NCBI GenBank assembly: GCA_900543165.1
Contig: UQQQ01000037.1
Location: forward strand, 1 to 22,380
Length of the DNA: 22,380 nucleotides
Source of the DNA: an uncultured Dialister sp.
GTDB lineage: Bacteria > Bacillota > Negativicutes > Veillonellales > Dialisteraceae
Direction of reading: 5' to 3'
This document shows positions 20,522-22,380 of this stretch, piece by piece. Position 1 is the first letter of the stretch, and each line of letters opens with the position of its first letter. The notes beneath the pieces are model-generated. The model saw only the letters and a program-made list of their open reading frames with translations. It was not told where the DNA came from and did not search any database. Both the position numbers and the translations under genes were made by a program.

Positions 20522-22315
20522 ATGACCGACCATTCCCACCTTCCCCCCTTCACGAAAGCGCTCTTGGACTTTGCAAAAGAAGCGCGCGATGATTTCTGCA
20601 CGCCGGGACACCACAGCGGCGCGCTGTTTGAAGAAATCCCCGAAGGACGCACCTTTGTCTCTTCGCTCGGTGAAGGCGCTTTCACCGCGGACATCTCGGA
20701 CTCTTCTTCCGTCATCGGTGATCCGTCCGCACACGAAGGCGTCTCCGGAGAGGCAGAAGCCCTTGCCGCGAGCGTGTATGGCAGCGACCGCTGTTTCTTC
20801 GTCTTGGGCGGCACCTCCGCGTCGAACCGCATCGCGATCAGCGCGCTCGTTTCCGAAGGCGACCTCATTCTTTTCGACAGGAATAACCACAAGTCCGCCT
20901 CGCAGGCCGCACTCGCCGCTGCCGGCGGATTTCCTGTCTACCTCGCCTCCGAGCGAAACGAAAGCGGCATCATAGGCGGACTGACGGAAGAAACGCTTGA
21001 CCCGGCCCGCCTCCGCGAGAAAGCGGCAAAGCTCTCGCCCGATGCCGGGAAAAAGCAGCGCCCCTACCGCCTTGCCTGCCTCCAGCTCTCTACCTATGAC
21101 GGCCTCTTTCTGAATGCGAGAGAAATCCTTCGCCGCATCGGCCCCCTCTGTGACTACATTCTCTTCGACGGCGCGTGGGCCGGCTACGAAAATTTTCTCC
21201 CGCTCCTTCAGGGTTCTGCCGTCCTCACCTTCCCCCTGACGAAAGACGATCCCGGCATTCTCGTGACGCAGTCCGTCCACAAGCAGCTTGCCGGATTCTC
21301 TATGACGAGCCAGCTCCACAAGAAAGATAGCCACCTGCGGGGGATGGCGCACTACCTCGAGGATGATGTCCTGCAGGCCGCCTACCTCATGCACATATCG
21401 ACTTCCCCTTATTATCCGCTCCTTGCAGGACTGGAAATGAATGCGTACCTCCACCAGAAGAAAGGAAGGGAGCTCTGGCAAAAAGCCGCGATCACAGCGA
21501 CAGAGCTGAAAAAATCCATCCTCAAACATTGCCGCCTTCTCCGGCCCTTCACCGCTCTCATGGTGCGCGCCGCTTCCTGGGAAGCCCATCCGACAGAAGA
21601 AATCCTCTCGGACCCCGCTTTCTTTGCGATTTCCCCCAAAGACTCATGGCACGGCTTCTCCCATATCGCAGAAAACCTCTACCTCACAGACCCCTGCAAA
21701 GTGCTCCTCACGACCGGCCCCCTGCCCGCGCCGCTCCTCTCTCACTGGCTCGAGAGGCGCCATGTGACGGTGGAAAAATCTGATTTCCATACCCTCCTCT
21801 TCCTCATAGAGCCGAGTGACCGACAGGAGAAATGCGAGCGACTCCTCTCGCTCTTCGAAGAATGTGAAACCGCCTATGAAGCCAATGCGCCGATGTCCTC
21901 CTTCGCGCCGGACGTCACCTGCCTTCCGGGCGAGGGGCTGAAAGACTACTCCCTGCGCTGCATGGATTTTTTGGAAAAAGAACAGGCTTCCCGTCTTTCG
22001 CAGACACTCTTCGCCGAAGATCATTTCCCGAAAGCCGCCCTCACCGGGCGAAGCGCCCATCAGGCCTTTCTCAAAGGAGCACGCGAGCGCGTCCCGCTTC
22101 CGAAAGCCAAAGGGCGCGTATCTCTGGAAATGATCCTCCCCTATCCGCCCGGCATCACCGTCTTAGAGCCCGGCGAAGTCTGGACTGACGAGGTAGTATC
22201 CTATTTCCTCTTCCTGCAGAAATACAAGAGCGCCTTCCCAGACTTTTCCCCCGAAATACTCGGTGTGCATGGAAACGGAAATGACGCATATGTCTGGGTG
22301 CTTAAGGAAGCGTGA
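20522..22315 (+). CDS. Orn/Lys/Arg decarboxylase-family PLP enzyme without wing domain
   Basis: A 597-residue fold-type I PLP enzyme of the Orn/Lys/Arg decarboxylase family, probably decarboxylating a basic amino acid to a polyamine or diamine; the substrate cannot be read from sequence. Motifs: TPGHHSG (27-33), GGTSASNRI (96-104), DRNNHKS (119-125; H123 stacks on PLP), FDGAWAGY (215-222; D216 binds the pyridine nitrogen) and SVHKQLAGFS, with the Schiff-base lysine K254. The C-terminal domain has RVSLEMILPYPPGITVLEPGE. Large biodegradative enzymes (CadA type) have about 715 residues with an N-terminal wing domain. This protein starts at the PLP domain, as in the YaaO/SpeA-like branch of Firmicutes, but is longer than those of about 480. 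AAAGGAG precedes the ATG. It is divergent from scpA. Confidence 0.88.
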   Translation: MTDHSHLPPFTKALLDFAKEARDDFCTPGHHSGALFEEIPEGRTFVSSLGEGAFTADISDSSSVIGDPSAHEGVSGEAEALAASVYGSDRCFFVLGGTSASNRIAISALVSEGDLILFDRNNHKSASQAALAAAGGFPVYLASERNESGIIGGLTEETLDPARLREKAAKLSPDAGKKQRPYRLACLQLSTYDGLFLNAREILRRIGPLCDYILFDGAWAGYENFLPLLQGSAVLTFPLTKDDPGILVTQSVHKQLAGFSMTSQLHKKDSHLRGMAHYLEDDVLQAAYLMHISTSPYYPLLAGLEMNAYLHQKKGRELWQKAAITATELKKSILKHCRLLRPFTALMVRAASWEAHPTEEILSDPAFFAISPKDSWHGFSHIAENLYLTDPCKVLLTTGPLPAPLLSHWLERRHVTVEKSDFHTLLFLIEPSDRQEKCERLLSLFEECETAYEANAPMSSFAPDVTCLPGEGLKDYSLRCMDFLEKEQASRLSQTLFAEDHFPKAALTGRSAHQAFLKGARERVPLPKAKGRVSLEMILPYPPGITVLEPGEVWTDEVVSYFLFLQKYKSAFPDFSPEILGVHGNGNDAYVWVLKEA

Positions 22316-22380
22316 CCCGTCATCGCTTAGTATAAAATTTTACTCGGTAGGGAAATTTTTCCAGAAACAATAAAAAAGGA
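22316..22380. other. End of window, intergenic
   Basis: The 65 bases after the decarboxylase contain TAGTATAAAAT, a possible -10, and a weak AAAATTT/AAATTTTT inverted repeat. AAAAAAGGA at the edge could be the ribosome-binding site of a gene beyond the window. Nothing here is firm. Confidence 0.3.

Noticed and set aside
22300..22316. CTTAAGGAAGCGTGACC at the decarboxylase end resembles the TTAAGG palindrome end
   Set aside because: The match is short, needs a gap, and the bases encode the plausible natural C-terminus LKEA followed by TGA.

Overview
The window looks like the chromosome of a Negativicutes bacterium (Firmicutes with a Gram-negative-type envelope). I think of Dialister or a close relative, at moderate confidence. 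The grounds are an IspH protein fused to four S1 domains, a long condensation/lipid/translation gene cluster in an order I know from Firmicutes and Negativicutes, and glutamine synthetases with long C-terminal extensions. No phage, transposase gene, CRISPR array, tRNA or rRNA was seen.

Layout. (1) 1-1381, plus strand: rpmB (ribosomal protein L28) with promoter and terminator, then an unrecognised small secreted protein with its own strong promoter and a bidirectional terminator. (2) 1382-5531, minus strand: two tandem, very similar glutamine synthetase genes. Each is preceded by a leader hairpin with the same outer sequence. (3) 5703-8582, minus: yqeY, rpsU (58 codons), a HIT-family hydrolase and mtaB, a housekeeping translation and tRNA-modification group. 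(4) 8805-12025, minus: der-plsY-gpsA, a tight operon behind a strong promoter, with a 167-bp palindromic element between promoter and der. (5) 12182-19782, minus: scpA, scpB, rluB, a BaiN/HI0933-like flavoprotein, cmk, plsC and ispH-S1, in that order of transcription. (6) 20522-22315, plus: a PLP-dependent Orn/Lys/Arg decarboxylase-family enzyme lacking the N-terminal wing domain.

How the genes work together. The minus-strand block covers chromosome condensation (ScpA/ScpB), rRNA modification and ribosome assembly (RluB, Der, RpsU, RpmB), nucleotide and isoprenoid supply (Cmk, IspH) and phospholipid precursors (GpsA makes glycerol-3-phosphate, PlsY and PlsC acylate it). The two glutamine synthetases form a nitrogen-assimilation unit.

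The most unusual feature is the DNA between genes. Most gaps hold a mosaic of short interspersed modules: a 'GGTTCAGGGTTAGCCC' block, a 'GAGAAATTAGAAATG' block, a GCGGCGC/GCGCCGC hairpin (eight copies), and tandem heptamers of consensus CTAGTCA abutting the 3' ends of genes. The heptamer arrays carry stop codons in all six frames. In several genes (mtaB, cmk, the flavoprotein gene, scpA) the last codons and the stop lie inside repeat sequence, so the proteins end in repeat-derived tails. Repeats also split gene pairs that usually sit together, such as scpA-scpB. All functional calls come from reading sequence and motifs only; no database search was run.
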